NCBI RefSeq assembly: GCF_014805625.2
Contig: NW_023998415.1
Span: 26,825,803 to 26,889,802, forward strand
Length of the DNA stretch: 64,000 bases
Source: Glossina fuscipes
Lineage: Eukaryota > Arthropoda > Insecta > Diptera > Glossinidae
Direction: 5' to 3'
The notes below the pieces were generated by a model. That model did not search any database. It saw only the letters and a program-made list of their open reading frames with translations, and had not been told where the DNA came from. Positions 1 through 13,119 of this stretch are shown here, one piece after another. How positions within the stretch are numbered: the first letter of the stretch is position 1; each line of letters begins with the position of its first letter. A program made the translations under genes and the position numbers.

Positions 1-452
1 TCTCAGTGATATAAATGTTGCGATGATTATTTTCGTAATCCTCATTGTAACCAGAAAAATTGAAACGATTAAAAGAACTTGATGGTTCATCAGCAAATAT
101 CAACGTCTGACCGAACGCACAAAGCAGAAAAAAGCGCACTAAAGTGAACTAAAACGAAAATAAATAAAAAAAAAACAAAAGTTTACATAGTCTGTGCAAT
201 AAATTCTTCCATTGTCCTTACCATGTTGAAGATGATTATCGAACAGAGAGTTGAATGAATTCAAATTGAATGCTAAAGCTTTCGGAGCATATTGTCTTAT
301 TTATATAGGGAAATAAAATTCTTCCAAATTATCGATTAAAAAGACCAATGTCGAAGAGATTGTTAACAGATTTATTGTAAACAATTTTAATTAATTTGTT
401 TTTTTGTTCGCCTGTCATTCCCAAATTTCATTTGTTTGCTTGTTTTACTTTT

Positions 453-454
<2 letters not shown>

Positions 455-495
<41 letters not shown>
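455..495. repeat. Poly(T) tract, 41 nt
   Basis: Uninterrupted T run. It may be the tail of an old retroposed insertion or a simple slippage tract; no adjacent SINE head was seen. Confidence 0.9.
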
Positions 496-496
<1 letters not shown>

Positions 497-1998
497 AAAA
501 GCGATTTGCTCTTGCTTTATCGACAAACTATTTAATATCATTACTATTATTATTATGTCAATTCCATCCTATACAAATTGTCTGATGATAGGATTAAATT
601 AATGTGAGAAATTTACGAAAATTACGTTACGTTTGATCATGCTTCGACTTACGCCTTATATCTGAGTTGTAATCGATTGAAAATTATTGATTTCGCCACA
701 AACATATGTTCACCAATTATTTCAATATTGACTGAATCGACCTTTAATGGAAGTCCACTGCATTTCAAAGTTCCTCATTCGCAGCGATGCAAAAGAACAA
801 TAGCGTAAGTTATTCTTATCAATATTTTTTTGCTCAATTGAAAGTCAGCATTAAGGAATCAATGATATGAAGCGTAGATCCCTTTTGGTGAATTTGAGAA
901 AGGACCCGAGTACTTTTATTCTTTGATTCCTTGATTTTAATTGAAAAAATTGTTCTTATTTGTAAAAAAATTAATAAAAATTATTTACAATAAATTATAT
1001 AAGCTAAACTAAACTAAAGGGCTAATGTTCGTTGCTAATGTTCGTTCAATGTTTTCTCTTTAGTCTAAGGATTTAACTCTTTAGTCTCAAAATTATAATA
1101 ATAACCAAAAAAAATTCAAAACAAATTTTAACCAAAGCCACTTTCATCTAACTATACATAAAATATAACAGCACTGAAGATTTTAAGGAGTAGGGAATTA
1201 ATTTTTTTCTAAACGCCCCGAACTTCTATACATAATATAACCACATGATGGCGCCTGAGATAACATTGTTAAGGAAAAGAGCATACATTGCCATTTTGTA
1301 GCTGCCGCCATTTTCAATATCCAAAAAGAAAGTTTAACTGTGCTACATGACCTAGTAAATGTGCCCGCGTGAAGGTGCCAGCATGATCGGACTTTCCAGA
1401 AAGTGCCAGAAATATCGATCGGAAGTTTCCCCGTCAAGAAAGCAAGTTAAATAAAAACTCCTAATAAAAGATGTAGTAAAATTATACATAATAAAAAAAA
1501 AAATTTATAGATGCAAACATGTGCAAATAAATAGTAAATTCTCCAGCCGAAAAGAATCAATTACGACAGCATAAGTCGTTGGCCGGTATATTACTCTAGC
1601 ACTATTTAATGTAAAGATTAGTTTCAGAAATTAATGATTAATAAGCAATGCACTAATAAGCGGTTAGTTAGGACTAGGACTTCTACTCAATTTTCTTTGT
1701 TAAGTTCCCCTGATCACAATCACTCACGTCAGCCGTTAAGAGTTTCGTTGCCCATTTTAACGGACTGGGAAAATTATTACTCCTCTTATTACTCTGTCTC
1801 GGTTTCTGTTTTGGGTAGAGAAAGGTGATCAAACTTGAAATTCTTAAACTTCAACAAATTTTTCTTCCATAAATTCGCCGAGAAACTGCGATCTTATCGT
1901 CCCTGCTTTTTGCCATTGCTTGCATTCACTCGAGATCTTTCAAGTTTTTTGTTATTTTCCCACTACAACCATGCTTTTCTTCAGTAATTCTCTTCATT

Positions 1999-2290
1999 TT
2001 TTTTTTTTTTTTTTTTTTTAATATGATTTAGGAGATGTGAGGCATATGAGGATGTGAGGCGTGTGTAAAAGTGAGGATTTGAAAGAAATGAGGAAGAAGA
2101 AAGGAAGATAGGGAACTGCCGAAGCCTAGTTGGTGTATGGCCAGACGTCAAGGGTTATGCTTTTTCCCGTTTGAGCACTCACTATAATTGCGACCAAGTG
2201 CAGTCTACCGCATTGGCATTTGAACCCCCGAGTACCGACTCTGTAGTCGCGCTTCTTACGCACTCGGCTATGTGGAAACCTTTTAATTTC
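1999..2290 (-). mobile_element. tRNA-derived SINE, family 1
   Basis: On the minus strand the head has a pol III A box (ATAGCCGAGTGCG, about 2272-2259) and a B box (GGTTCAAATGCC, 2226-2215) at tRNA spacing, like a tRNA-Leu or tRNA-Ser. A non-tRNA body follows, and a poly(A) tail (poly-T on the plus strand at about 2000-2020). This is the usual SINE layout. Body motifs recur at 4.9, 12.1, 39.7 and 58.9 kb. Confidence 0.75.
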
Positions 2291-4884
2291 ATATGCCTTT
2301 GGCTGCTAATCGCATTAATGTTTTTCTAATTTGCTTGCAAAGCCCTAAGATATGAGTCGTGGACATAAATAAAAAATTATAAGTCTAGAATAAAAAATTA
2401 AATTTCTTTCAAGTTTTATTTCCCATTAATAAAATTTGAAAATTTTTAGCTTGTCGTAGTAACTTAATAAATTATTGAAAATTCGTATTATTTGCTATTT
2501 GATTATTTATTTTAAGGCGATTACGATATTGAAAACGCTGTATATATCAGGGACTTTGGAACGATAAGCATTCACTTCTTATCTCTCTATGAAGAATGCA
2601 GACGACAACAACAGTAGGTTTGATGTATTCCTGTTGAAAGAATTTTTTGCACTAATGCAGCATTTGTTAGATGCATCGCGGAATCACTGCAATTAATAGA
2701 ATCCCATGCTGTTGGATTTACTGCACCACAAGGTACGAATGGGTGAGTGAAAACCCTCTATTGTATTGCGGAGATTCCTTGAAAGTATCCTCCGATAAAT
2801 CATAAACATAACTAACTATTGCTCGAGTACGTTAATAAGCAATCCATTCGATTCATAATAGCGACGCTTTTAAGAAGCAAAAATTTTACTTTCTCATATA
2901 TATTGTAAAATTATTAAACCTACCGTAGCCCTATAAAAATGGCTTAAAATGTTCATAACGATCATAGTTACAAACATTGTCTGCTGCACTTGGTATAATA
3001 GCAGAGATATGTATATAAAAACACTTTTAAAAAAAGGTTCCCTTTTTAATAAAATTTATTGCAATAATTAAATTCTGGATGACTTTTGCTAGCAAAAATT
3101 CCTCATGAATCGCGGAAAGCCTTTTTAAATTTTCATGTATCTTTTTATTTATTAATTTAGTTTTTACACCCTACACCACTTTGACTGTACCGATCGATTC
3201 AGAATCGCTTCTTGAACCTGCAGATCGCAGGTTTTTCAGATTTAGTGTAGTGCGACATGGTCTGATCTCTTCTCATTACTTTGAAATATCTTTATAACTA
3301 ACTGTATTAAGTTAGGCGGCTTAGAGCATTCAAAAGTGGGTCTTGACACACTTTAATATTTATCCGATCAAAGAATATCATATAACGAATTAAGCTAATT
3401 TTAAACGTTTTTGCAAAATTATAGACTCAAGGTAGTTGCAATCAGATCAACAAAATATGTATTAGTACTGTTCGCATCCGAAGTTGTTGGAAGGGAAACT
3501 GCGAAATATCAAAATAATTAACAATTAAGATGAGTTTGAAATTCGCTACAATTATTTGTAAAAGCAAATATCTAAAGTCTGTGTACGAATGGTCCCCAAG
3601 ATTAAGATAAAAGACTTAGTGTAGCTTTATGTTTTCTTCCGTTTACCAGTTGAACGAATTTTCTTTACACTTATATTTGCAATGCAATGCAATTTTTGCT
3701 TGCACGCAACTCTTTTTTTACACGATGTTTATTAAATAACACGATTGGTCAATGGGAGTAACTACACGACTTTTTTTCAATTCTGTTATTATTATTATTA
3801 TTATTATTATAATCTTAGACTAATTAAATGAATTCTTATACCAAAAAAAAAAAAAAAAAACAGACATTGAGCACTAACAACAGAGGCCATCGGCTCTAAT
3901 TTATAAAAGTAGTTTTAATAAAGTAATATAGCTGATTGTAGAACGGTCCATAGGACTAGTCGCTCCAAATGCAATATTTCTTCTAGCCAAGGAAAAGTTA
4001 GGGCAGAATTTGTCCATAATTGCAGATTGAGGGGAGGAAGATTTCTTTAAGATCCATTGGTGAGTTACAATTGTATGGCCAAGACGAGTTCTCGAAAATG
4101 TTTGGATCCGGATTTTCTCAACATTTGTTGGATATAAAGATGGAATTAATTGACTCTTATGTATATAGCAATAAATAACGATTAAGGGAGTATTTTGAGC
4201 AGAGGTTAATCAGTTTACGCCTACACATGCGTTAGTGATCTGCGTTAGTTAGAGTCATTAAATTAATTTTTTTCCCAAGTTCAATTTCCATTTTTGCGTA
4301 TTGTATTCATAAACTGTTCGCTAATTTTGGTTTTTTTTTTTTTTTTTTTTTTTTTTTGTTAATAATTGTTAACATGTTTGTAAAGCACAGAATACCGCAT
4401 CATAGATAAACTTTAGAGTGAATTTAAAAAACACAGTCACAGACACAGTCATATATGTCTGCCTGTGAAATTACGAGTTTAATCTCAAAACTATATAGAA
4501 CTTGGTGTCAAAATCATCAGATTTTTTTTCTTATATAATTTTATTTAAATTTATTAAGCATCAGATTAAGTGTGAGAATCAACCAAACCGGTATAACAAA
4601 ATATTCAAACACATATATAAGATTTGTCTTTTAACGTTAGTTAGATAATTTTGCTTGGAATATTCGCTTCTTAAGACGAACGTTGTGCTGAATAAGTGAC
4701 TTTACGTTACTTTAATTATGATTTACATTAAAGCTTACACGTAGTAACATATTTATGGGTGAGCAGTGCTGCCATGTCTGAAATTGTACAATGGTTATAA
4801 AAGGACAAGATTTATATTTAATTTTTCTTCTTTTTTTGATGACTAATCCAATTAGTCGATGTCTCTAATACATATGTATACAAT

Positions 4885-5000
4885 ATATAAGTTTGGTGAG
4901 GGTCAGAGAGAAATAGGCAGGGAGGGAACGAGGGAGCCACCGCAGCCGAACAGATGTATGTCCGATCGGTACTTGTTATGTCTTTACGGATATGGATATA
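4885..5000 (-). mobile_element. SINE family 1 fragment
   Basis: It shares ACCGCAGCCGAACAGATGTA and TGTCCGATCGGTACTTGTTA (plus-strand reading) with the 12.1-kb and 39.7-kb copies, plus the GA-rich lead-in. The head is not preserved. Confidence 0.5.
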
Positions 5001-5644
5001 GAAGTTGAGTCCATCATAATTAGGAGTTCAGTTACTGCACTGCTCGAAGGTCTTTCATTTCGATATATTTCGTTCCCAATATTTATGAAAAAAGCGTCAA
5101 AGAAGCAAGTGGTCTCGAACAAAAGCAAAAGCAAAAGTCTCGATAAATATATATTATATTATCAATTCATCGACAAATGAGAGAATCCAGGTTAAGGCAA
5201 AAAACAAAACAAAAAAAAACAAAAAAACAAAAAAACAAAAATTATTAATATCTATAGAGCGAATATTAATTTGAGTAAAACAAAAAAAGAAAACAAAGTT
5301 ACGTTAAATGTTTTGATTATTCAACGTTGCCTTAAAATCGATATCAATGAAGGCATAAATGCACGCCGGTGATAATAAATGCAAAATATTGCATCACCAA
5401 TACTATGAAACCAGTATGCGTGTATTTTTATTATCACCACGTAACCAGCAAAGATGTTCAAATTGAAGATAAACACTTTAACTGAAGATCAAATATGAAA
5501 TGGCGTAGCCGCTAGTGAAAGCACTTTACAAACATATAAAACATTACAAAAACAAAAAAAAAAAAGAAATACATATTAATATTATTTTATTATAGATGAA
5601 ATAAAAACTTTCCATCAAAAATTCATGTATCAAGAACTTTGTAC

Positions 5645-5650
5645 TTTATT
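5645..5650 (-). terminator. Candidate poly(A) signal of the small secreted-protein gene
   Basis: AATAAA on the minus strand about 110 nt after the stop codon at 5759. It is the first canonical hexamer I see downstream. The cleavage site is not determined. Confidence 0.4.
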
Positions 5651-5758
5651 ATTATTAACTCTAAAGGCATTTTTTTTTTCTCTTTTTCTCATCTTAATAT
5701 TTATCGTAAATACAAAGGGTTTTATATTTTCCCATGTATGTAGTGTTTTGTGTAAAAT

Positions 5759-6685
5759 TTAATTACGTCTTCGCTGAGTGCGTCTATGAGGTGAACGGTA
5801 TTGATAACCCGTATGTGAATGATAGGCTCTGTTGGACAATGTTTGCTCCGCGTCGTACGAATCCAGGCGACCAATGTTATATGATAATGTAGGCAAGTGC
5901 CTTAAACTTGGCTGTTGTACGATTTCTGGCGCTTCAAAATCAACATATTCAGGCTCGGGGGTAGCAATATCTTGTGGATTGGGTCCTTGTGTAGCAGAAT
6001 CTAATAATATGGCCACCGCTGTACTAATCAAAGTCAATCCAATCAAAAGGATTTTCTGGAATTTAATTGATTTTTTTTTTTTTTAAATTAAAAATTTTTA
6101 TTAATAATTTTGTTTTCTTCAATCAACAAATTTTAGTTTACCATAAAAAAATAATAGTCTCCCTTATTACATATTGTTAGCATAAGCCTCATCTTAAGTG
6201 TTTATATTATGTAAAACTCCTATTCGTTTGCGTATCTACGTATCAGTCTATCTGTGTTTCAGTCGACTTATCCACCAGGCTGCCTATCTTTCTGCGTCCC
6301 GTTTGCTATATATAATAGTTTCCTTTTTCTTTTTTTTTCTTTGTAATTCCCACTAAGCCATTAGAATCAATATTGCTTGGCAAATTGTCATAGGAAATTA
6401 TATAGTTCCAAATAGATTAAAGACCTTAATAAAAGACTGAAATTATCCATTAGAAATAAAGAAACAAAGCACGCATGATTCTTAACACATTTTCGCATTC
6501 ACAAAAATCAACATAATGTTGTTGTTATATTTAACTCGAAACAATCACAAATATTCTATGACATTAAAGTCAATATTATTTGGATTGTCGGCGAACTAAG
6601 TGCTGATTTATGGGAAGAAAGTCAATAACAATTGATGTTCAGAGGCGTTTATGCACCTAAAATCACTTTTAATTGAACATACCAT
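5759..6685 (-). CDS. Small secreted protein with C-terminal GYxYxxP motif, two exons
   Basis: Exon 1 supplies only the initiator ATG (6685-6683), followed at once by a GTATGT donor (6682-6677). Exon 2 starts after an ATTCCAG acceptor at 6055 and runs in phase 0 to the stop at 5759. The joined product is about 99 residues. It begins MKILLIGLTLISTAVA, a typical signal peptide, so secretion is inferred. The mature part is acidic and Pro/Glu-containing at first (around residues 28-45), then His/Arg/Tyr-rich, ending in GYQYRSP and a strongly basic tail (RRTQRRRN). No catalytic domain is visible. The GYxYxxP motif and the ATG-then-intron layout are shared with the large gene at 27-31 kb on the same strand, suggesting a common family of extracellular, perhaps cuticle-associated, proteins. 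A pyrimidine-rich tract ending in TTTTAG lies just upstream of the ATG, so a further non-coding 5' exon is possible. Function is unknown; the exon pairing is inferred and not confirmed by RNA. Confidence 0.6.
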
Positions 6686-7729
6686 GGAATCATCTAAAAA
6701 AGAAAAATCAACAACAATATATATTGTGATTTGATACTGTTTCAAAATAAACATTCATGGCCCTTAGTTGCTGCTGACCCTGTACATACATACTTGGTGT
6801 GCGTTCAATAAAGAATCATGAAAACGGTCATCATATCGAGCTTTCCTTAGTTTATTCATATTAGTGGTAAGTGTAAAGTCATAGTCCACGATTGCAACTA
6901 TCATAACATAAATTACGAGTCGCATAAGTATCATATGGTAGAGAGGTTATAACGTAAGTATATGTATAATTCGACTGAACTGCTCGTTACCCCCTGATTA
7001 TCAGATGTAATCGTCAACAAATCATCAACAAGCGAAAATTATATGTTTAAGAGGGAGGAGAATTTTCTCCTAAAAGTATTCAAAGAAACATCAAAGTATT
7101 TCATAATCTGCGATGAAACATTTTAATATCGAGCTGCACGGACGGATCGTTCGGTCAGAGAGCTACAAATGCGTCATGTTAATATAAAAGGATTCCTACG
7201 TGATCTAGAAAGCGATAGTCGCTCTATTAAAATGTTGAGCTATTAAGACCAAATGATCGCCTAAAAGTTGATGAGCAGCTCAAACATTAAGTAGCCGAAG
7301 AAAGAAGAGCTATTAACTAAGGAGAATATGTAATGTCAGAGTTTGACGTTATAAGCAAGAAATGTAATTCGGTTGACAATACATTGTAGCCGACCCAAGT
7401 TACACGACGGGCAGCCGCAAGAACTTTCATTACAATAGTTGACACATATTACGAGAAGGAAACGCTTAATAGTAGCCTTTAAACTTTAAAAATACAAAAA
7501 AAAAAAAAAATTAAATAATTTTTTTCTGACTTACAACCTATCCCTTGATTCAACTAACACGTTTACGTACAAAATTTGTGTGGGGACATATACAACTTTG
7601 TTACTTATTTTACCTACTAAAAGGAGTAGATTGGATTTATCTAATGCCTGCGACAGATACAACTATGAATTGAAGGCCTCATACACTAAATGCATTCTGG
7701 ATTAATGGTAGCTCCTTATCATTTAGTCT

Positions 7730-7930
7730 CCTGAAAACCCCAAATTTTGCCCGCGGGCATTGTACGCGTGTCCTTTGAAAATTGTAGGCCAATTCCAAAT
7801 TCTTTTGCAAATTTGTAGGCGATATCTTCACTTTTGCTAACGGTCAAATGTTTACCACAAATACTATAAAGTTGCGTCAACAGACAGGTGGACATGTTTA
7901 GGTGCAATCCAAAATTGAAATTGGCCAAGA
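7730..7930 (+). repeat. Fragment of the dispersed TATACCC-family repeat
   Basis: It shares the stretch around CCAATTCCAAATTCTTTTGC and the AATGTTTACCACAAATAC motif with the copy at 12.8 kb, and the more upstream part with the copy at 22.0 kb. It is truncated, without termini. Confidence 0.6.
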
Positions 7931-8079
7931 ATTCATATACGTTATGGGATTTTTTGAACCCACTTCTGAACTTTACAAAGTTAATGTAAAAAAAATTAAA
8001 TTTTGATACACTATAACATTAGGTAGGCATGATCAATTATTTCCATTTAATGAGCAAAAAACTAATTTTTTATTCTCTT

Positions 8080-8310
8080 TGAAAAACAGAGATGTTCAAC
8101 TTTTGCGAGATGCTGTGCGCTTGTCTTTCGTCCGATTTGGCCCATTTTCAGTACCAGCTTGTGTGCAAGAACTTTTAATGTTTCTGGCAAATTTGATGTC
8201 GATAGCTTGATTTTTGCGGTCAAGAGAATGTTTACAACAAGCATTGCACACACAGGCAGACGGACAGACGGACATGCTTAAATTGATTTAGAAGTTGATT
8301 CTTATATATA
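8080..8310 (+). repeat. Fragment of the dispersed TATACCC-family repeat
   Basis: It contains the gcccattttcagtaccagct / gtgcaagaacttttaatgtt / acggacagacggacatgctt series in the same order as the 22.0-kb element. Both termini are lost. Confidence 0.7.
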
Positions 8311-10053
8311 TTCTCTGAGTAGAACTGCAAGAACGTACAACAGGAAAAAGTATTTTAACGAACTTGTTCGTGGCCCTGATCTTAATTTTATGAAACCAAT
8401 TTTTAAAAGCGTTTTCGTGAGGAAACAAATCTTAGATCATATTTGGTAAACTGTAGAAACGCTATTAATACACTCAAGCCTCTGCGATCAAGATAGAAAG
8501 CCGAGACTTTTAGTTATATTTCCCTAAATAACTAACTTAGGGCTTATAGAAGTTTCGAAGTTCAACTCAAGTATTTACTAAGTGTTTAGCTCGTCAAATA
8601 GTCTAAAATAAAGCAGGCGCTATCAATCTACTGCTCTGATTTGCTTACAGCAAAGAATGCGACAATAAAAAGCATCGACATTTTTATATAATCACAGTTG
8701 CTGATGGTTATCCAAAAATCGGCTCAATTGATACAACATTTTACTCCGTTTCAATTTTTTTGGGTATATGTGAACGACTACACCTACTTACACTGATATG
8801 AGCTCATATCTAATTGATTCGTGGTTCGTTGATTCGAAACAGATCTGTTTATATAACAATTTTCCATTTATAGAGAATGCGACTGGCAAATGGTCAAAAG
8901 AGTCCATCTGGTATACATACCATTTTTTTTTTTTTTTTTAAGTTAAGTCCGTTGAAGTTCTTTAAAGTTGAATTGATAACGTGCGAGAGTTAAAGGTTTA
9001 ATGGAATTTCAAATTTAAATATCTAATGAACTTCTTCTCTACCGCAAGCTCACTTAAGAAGCACAAAAACACAAATGATCTTCGGTTCACGTAATACTTG
9101 GAATTTTATATAACAACGTTAAGCATTATCAGCGATAGATGAAAGCAAACACAAATGTTTATATAATCAATGCTACATGAATATAAATCAATTAATGCGC
9201 GCATCGAAAAAAACCAACGAAGAAAGAGCGAAAATCTATTCAACGCAAATGCGTTAAAAACAAAATAAAAAAAAAAGAAATCGTTGTTGTTTTCCTAAAA
9301 AAAAAATAAAAAAATTAAAAAAAAAAGCAAACAAAATTTAGAACAATTTTGCGGGAAGATCGAGGAAACAAAAGGCTTGATGATGGTCAATGATGTTAAA
9401 GTCAACTGAGAAGACTTAATTATCGCTTTTGTAAAATAAATAATTAGTCATATGAAAAAGTCTGTATTCGAAACCATTTTGATTTCTCTTCACGCAGATT
9501 ACACGTTTATGATAATATTCGACTTCTTTTCAAAGTAATGAGCATAAGATTAAAACGATTAATTTATATTCAAGTCAAATGAACACTGTCAAGAAACCGA
9601 AACAAAGAACAAACCTTTGATAGAAATCTTTTTTTTTTTAATTTTTTACTAAAACTAATAAAGCAAAGAAATAATAGAAGATTTACTTTTACTATTGAAA
9701 TAATTTTGTTTGTCTTTCAATTTTTATTTTTTATTTTTTCTCTATTTAAAGCTTTAATATCCAATATCCGATAATAATCTTTTCGATTTTTCAAATTTAA
9801 AAAACTTTATTATTACGTTGATACCAATGGTTCCTGTCAAGAGTTATTCACCACCAGAAGATGAAAGTGTACCAAATTCGTTATTCCGCTTACAACATTA
9901 TAGCAACGCTTGCTTTAGTCAAGCAGTTCTTCAACTGAATATGAATTCTCAAGCCGGTACTTTCATTATTTATTATGAAATTTTAATAATTGCCTTAAAA
10001 CCGAAATCCTCATTACTAATACGATACACTTGCGTATATTCATTTGGCTGGTT

Positions 10054-10057
<4 letters not shown>

Positions 10058-10096
<39 letters not shown>
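10058..10096. repeat. (CA)n microsatellite
   Basis: About 19 uninterrupted CA units. Open frames on both strands across it (9818-10135 and 9973-10200) read His-Thr or Cys-Val runs and are spurious. Confidence 0.95.
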
Positions 10097-10098
<2 letters not shown>

Positions 10099-12126
10099 TT
10101 CGATAATGCGAAAGGTAATGAGACAGTTAGTGTAAACCATTGTCTGGTTGAGATATTTACATAAATATGATATCAGTGATGAACTAATAAAGTTACTCAA
10201 TTATATGAATATCAATATCAAATCGATTTCTTAACGCAGGTTTCGTTTAAAGGCATCAATAAAATATTTAATTACATAAATTTATTAATTTAAACACATA
10301 TATTATTTTCATACGTTTTTAAATGTTAAATATTTGTAATTTCAAAAAAAAGGTAACTAAGTTAACAACATTCGTATATCTCTATATACTTAGATACACG
10401 CGTATATATGAATCAATATTTATATCAATATATATATATATATCGATATGTATCTTATATGTTTAATATTTAAATATTTATAGTTAATAGCTCATAATTT
10501 TATTAGATATATTTGAGGTCAGTGATTTTATGTTAATTTTTACTTTTGTTATTATTCGTTTGACTTACTTTTCTTTACTCCAAATTTTGTTTATTTTGCT
10601 TTTCTTCCTCTCTGCGTGATTGCTTATCAATCTGCTTAATGAAATAACGATCCTAACCTTACCTTCGATCAAATTCATTAAACAGCCCAATCGAACGTCG
10701 CGTTAATTGGAAACGAATACAAATTTCGTATTATTTTTGCAGTTTTTTAAGAGAATACCTAACAAATACTCGATCGTTTTGGATAATACTGTAACTTCTC
10801 TTTTTACTCCATGCTTTATGTCACAGCATGACCTGGTTGAAATGTATATAAAATACACGAGAAGCGTAATTCTGCTGTTTCGTGCAAAGCAAGGTCCTGC
10901 TAAAGTGATATGCTACGCTAATCCGAAACAATTAACGCGCATAGGTCACTCCACGTATTCGCTGCACCTTTAAGAAATCAACAGTGAAGGAGGTTACCGA
11001 GAACAATTAATGCGATAGAGGCGATCATTGGAAACACTAAATGATCAATTACAAAATATATTATAAAGCGGTGTTAAGCCCACATCCTATCTTCGCTATA
11101 TTCATCAGTCCTTCTAGTTATTACTTGTGTCAGTGGATAATTAATCTCTATGAGCAACACTTTCATCCTTTGAAGGATAACGGACCAAAGCTTGGAATCG
11201 GAAAAACACTCAAATGGTGAGTCATTGGTTGAAAAGAAAGATTGTGGGAGCAAAAGAGCATTAGCCAAATGTCTGGTACCATTATCTTTGAATGAAAGTT
11301 GAATTTTGCTAAAAAACCTACAAAAATTTATGCCGATTGCCAATATACGCCTGTAGCAAAAAAGTGTGCTATAAACTTTCGTTTACATTTTCACAAACAT
11401 ATACTATTAAGCGAAGTTTTGTCAAATTCTTATCTCCCTCACACACGCACACACACACAAAAACATAGCTTCCGCGAAGTAATACCTAATTACCCCGCAG
11501 GTGAAAGTGTTCGACGAAGTGTATTTGTGTAATGTGTACGTAGGCGTCAGGGGTGACGAACCGTACATACCATGGTAGCAGTAGTATGTAGAAGGATCTT
11601 TTTCTCCATTTCGCATAGCAAAAAAAACCACACGCGTTTAGTTGCATATGAACAAAAGCGTCTATAAGTACATGTATGAATTGAAGCTCGTTTCCTTCAA
11701 TCTTTTGCCAGGAAAAACTTACAGAGTAAAAGAGTAAATCCTAAAACTATGCTACAATTCACCTTTCAAAATTTAAAAATTTCAAGATAACAGTTGCGTT
11801 TACATTCTATTAAAACGGAATAAAAGTTCATGGAAAAAGTTCAGATTATTCGATCGCTTGCTTTTGTAAGCTTTTTTAAGACTATAAATGCCTTGATTAA
11901 TATTGTCGAAAACATATATATATTATATAATGTATGTATTAAGGTGTTTGTGTTGGAACGATTTTGTTAACTAAAATTATTACAGCTGGAAATATGCAGT
12001 TCACGTAGTTTTTCTGTACAAAAATTTCGTGTAAGCAATTATTTACAGTCGTTCGAAGTCTTAACATAAATTCACATTACTAAATATTTTGTGTAAACAT
12101 AAGCGCCATGAAGTAGTGTTATATAA

Positions 12127-12330
12127 TTTTTTTTTTTTTTTTTTTTTGTAGGGTTGCTTCCAATCCGTGTAACATGATGATGGCCGCGAAGAAGTTAGGG
12201 AAGAGAGATTGGAAGTGGCCGCAGCCAAATGGATGTGTGTCCAATCGGTAAGTGTTGTGTATTTAGCAGTAAAACACTCACAACCGTGATATGTTCAGTG
12301 CCGCAAGATTTGCATCCGCGAACAACAACT
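12127..12330 (-). mobile_element. SINE family 1 copy
   Basis: The plus-strand reading begins with a poly-T tract (12127-12147), then GGCCGCAGCCAAATGGATGT and GTCCAATCGGTAAGTGTTGT, then a CACTCACAACCGTGATATG stretch and GATTTGCATCCGCGAAC. This is the same order as the copies at 2.0 and 39.7 kb. The short open frame over it is not a gene. Confidence 0.6.
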
Positions 12331-12479
12331 TGGTGGTTGCGACTTTTGCACTGTGGAGATAGAGTAACGGAAGATGATTCGTGCCTAGTCTTTCTTTTAA
12401 AAATATATTCGTTCCTTAAAAAATATTCGAAATCTAACAGTTAGATGTGGGACTTTGCGAAGATGAATGCGCTTTTCCT

Positions 12480-12675
12480 CATTGAATAGCATATGCCCTG
12501 CACATTTCGCTAAAAAAGTTCCTCTTAGTTATTGATAAGTCACAACATCAAACGCAGCAGGCAAAAGTCGTTTACCGACGGACAGACATGGCTAAATCAC
12601 CTCAGTATTTCACGCTGATCAAGAATATATATTTTATAAAGTCTCTGTGATGGGTCTTACAGTGATGGGTATAGC
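12480..12675 (+). repeat. Fragment of the dispersed TATACCC-family repeat (right half)
   Basis: It has GACGGACAGACATGGCTAAAT, then GCTGATCAAGAATATATATT, and ends at GTGATGGGTATAG (12660-12672), close to the right terminus of the 22.0-kb copy. Confidence 0.6.
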
Positions 12676-12799
12676 AAGTAAGAAAACTACGTATGTCCGT
12701 GACCGAATGTTTTATACCAATCATCGTTATCCTAAAGGAGACAAAAAAAAAAAAAAATAATAGCATTACATATATTTATTTTCAAAATAACAAACTTTG

Positions 12800-12985
12800 T
12801 CGAGTAGGAGTGTGGACGTTGTAAATGTGCCCTTGGAAAAGTGCAAGTCATCTTCAAATTCTTTTGCCAATTTGCTAGGCGATATCATCATTGTCGCTGA
12901 AAGGACAATGTTTACCACAAATACCGCAGAGCTGCGCGGACAGGAAGATGGGCAGACGAACGGACAGACATGTGAAGATGGATTC
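12800..12985 (+). repeat. Fragment of the dispersed TATACCC-family repeat
   Basis: Closely parallel to 7730-7930: TTCAAATTCTTTTGCCAATT, GGCGATATCATCAT, AATGTTTACCACAAATACC, then ACGGACAGACATG. It lies beside two more fragments at 12.5 and 13.1 kb. Confidence 0.65.
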
Positions 12986-13119
12986 CTAATTTGAAACAGG
13001 CCAAATACATATATTTTTGAAGCTTGTTTCTGTGCTTTATAAAGACATTAAAAAAAAAAAAACAATTAAAGTTTGGTACACTACAATACTATATGGTCAA
13101 TTTTTCCCATTTTTATACA

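Larger units (their letters stand above)
1..5640. other. AT-rich intergenic sequence with SINE fragments; no gene seen
   Basis: Apart from the SINE copies at 2.0 and 4.9 kb and poly-T or TTA tracts (455-495, 3786-3810, 4331-4357), nothing coding is recognisable. Open frames here are short with no domain or conserved-looking composition. Confidence 0.6.

Noticed and set aside
8062..8253. Open frames at 8062-8253, 13235-13582 and 22140-22407 that look mutually similar
   Set aside because: They resemble each other because all lie in the same dispersed repeat. Frames and stops are not preserved among the copies, so protein coding is not supported.
9973..10200. Open frames across the CA repeat at 10.06 kb
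   Set aside because: Their length depends on the CA microsatellite (Cys-Val or His-Thr runs). No other coding sign is present.
11074..11343. An 89-codon minus-strand frame with fairly balanced composition
   Set aside because: The initiating codon is not supported, no domain or splice partner is recognisable, and the length is within chance for this region.
11560..11575. ATG followed by GTATGT on the minus strand at about 11571 and again near 8923, like the start exons of the secreted-protein genes
   Set aside because: No downstream acceptor opening in phase 0 into a signal peptide was found in the next few hundred bases, so these are taken as chance matches.
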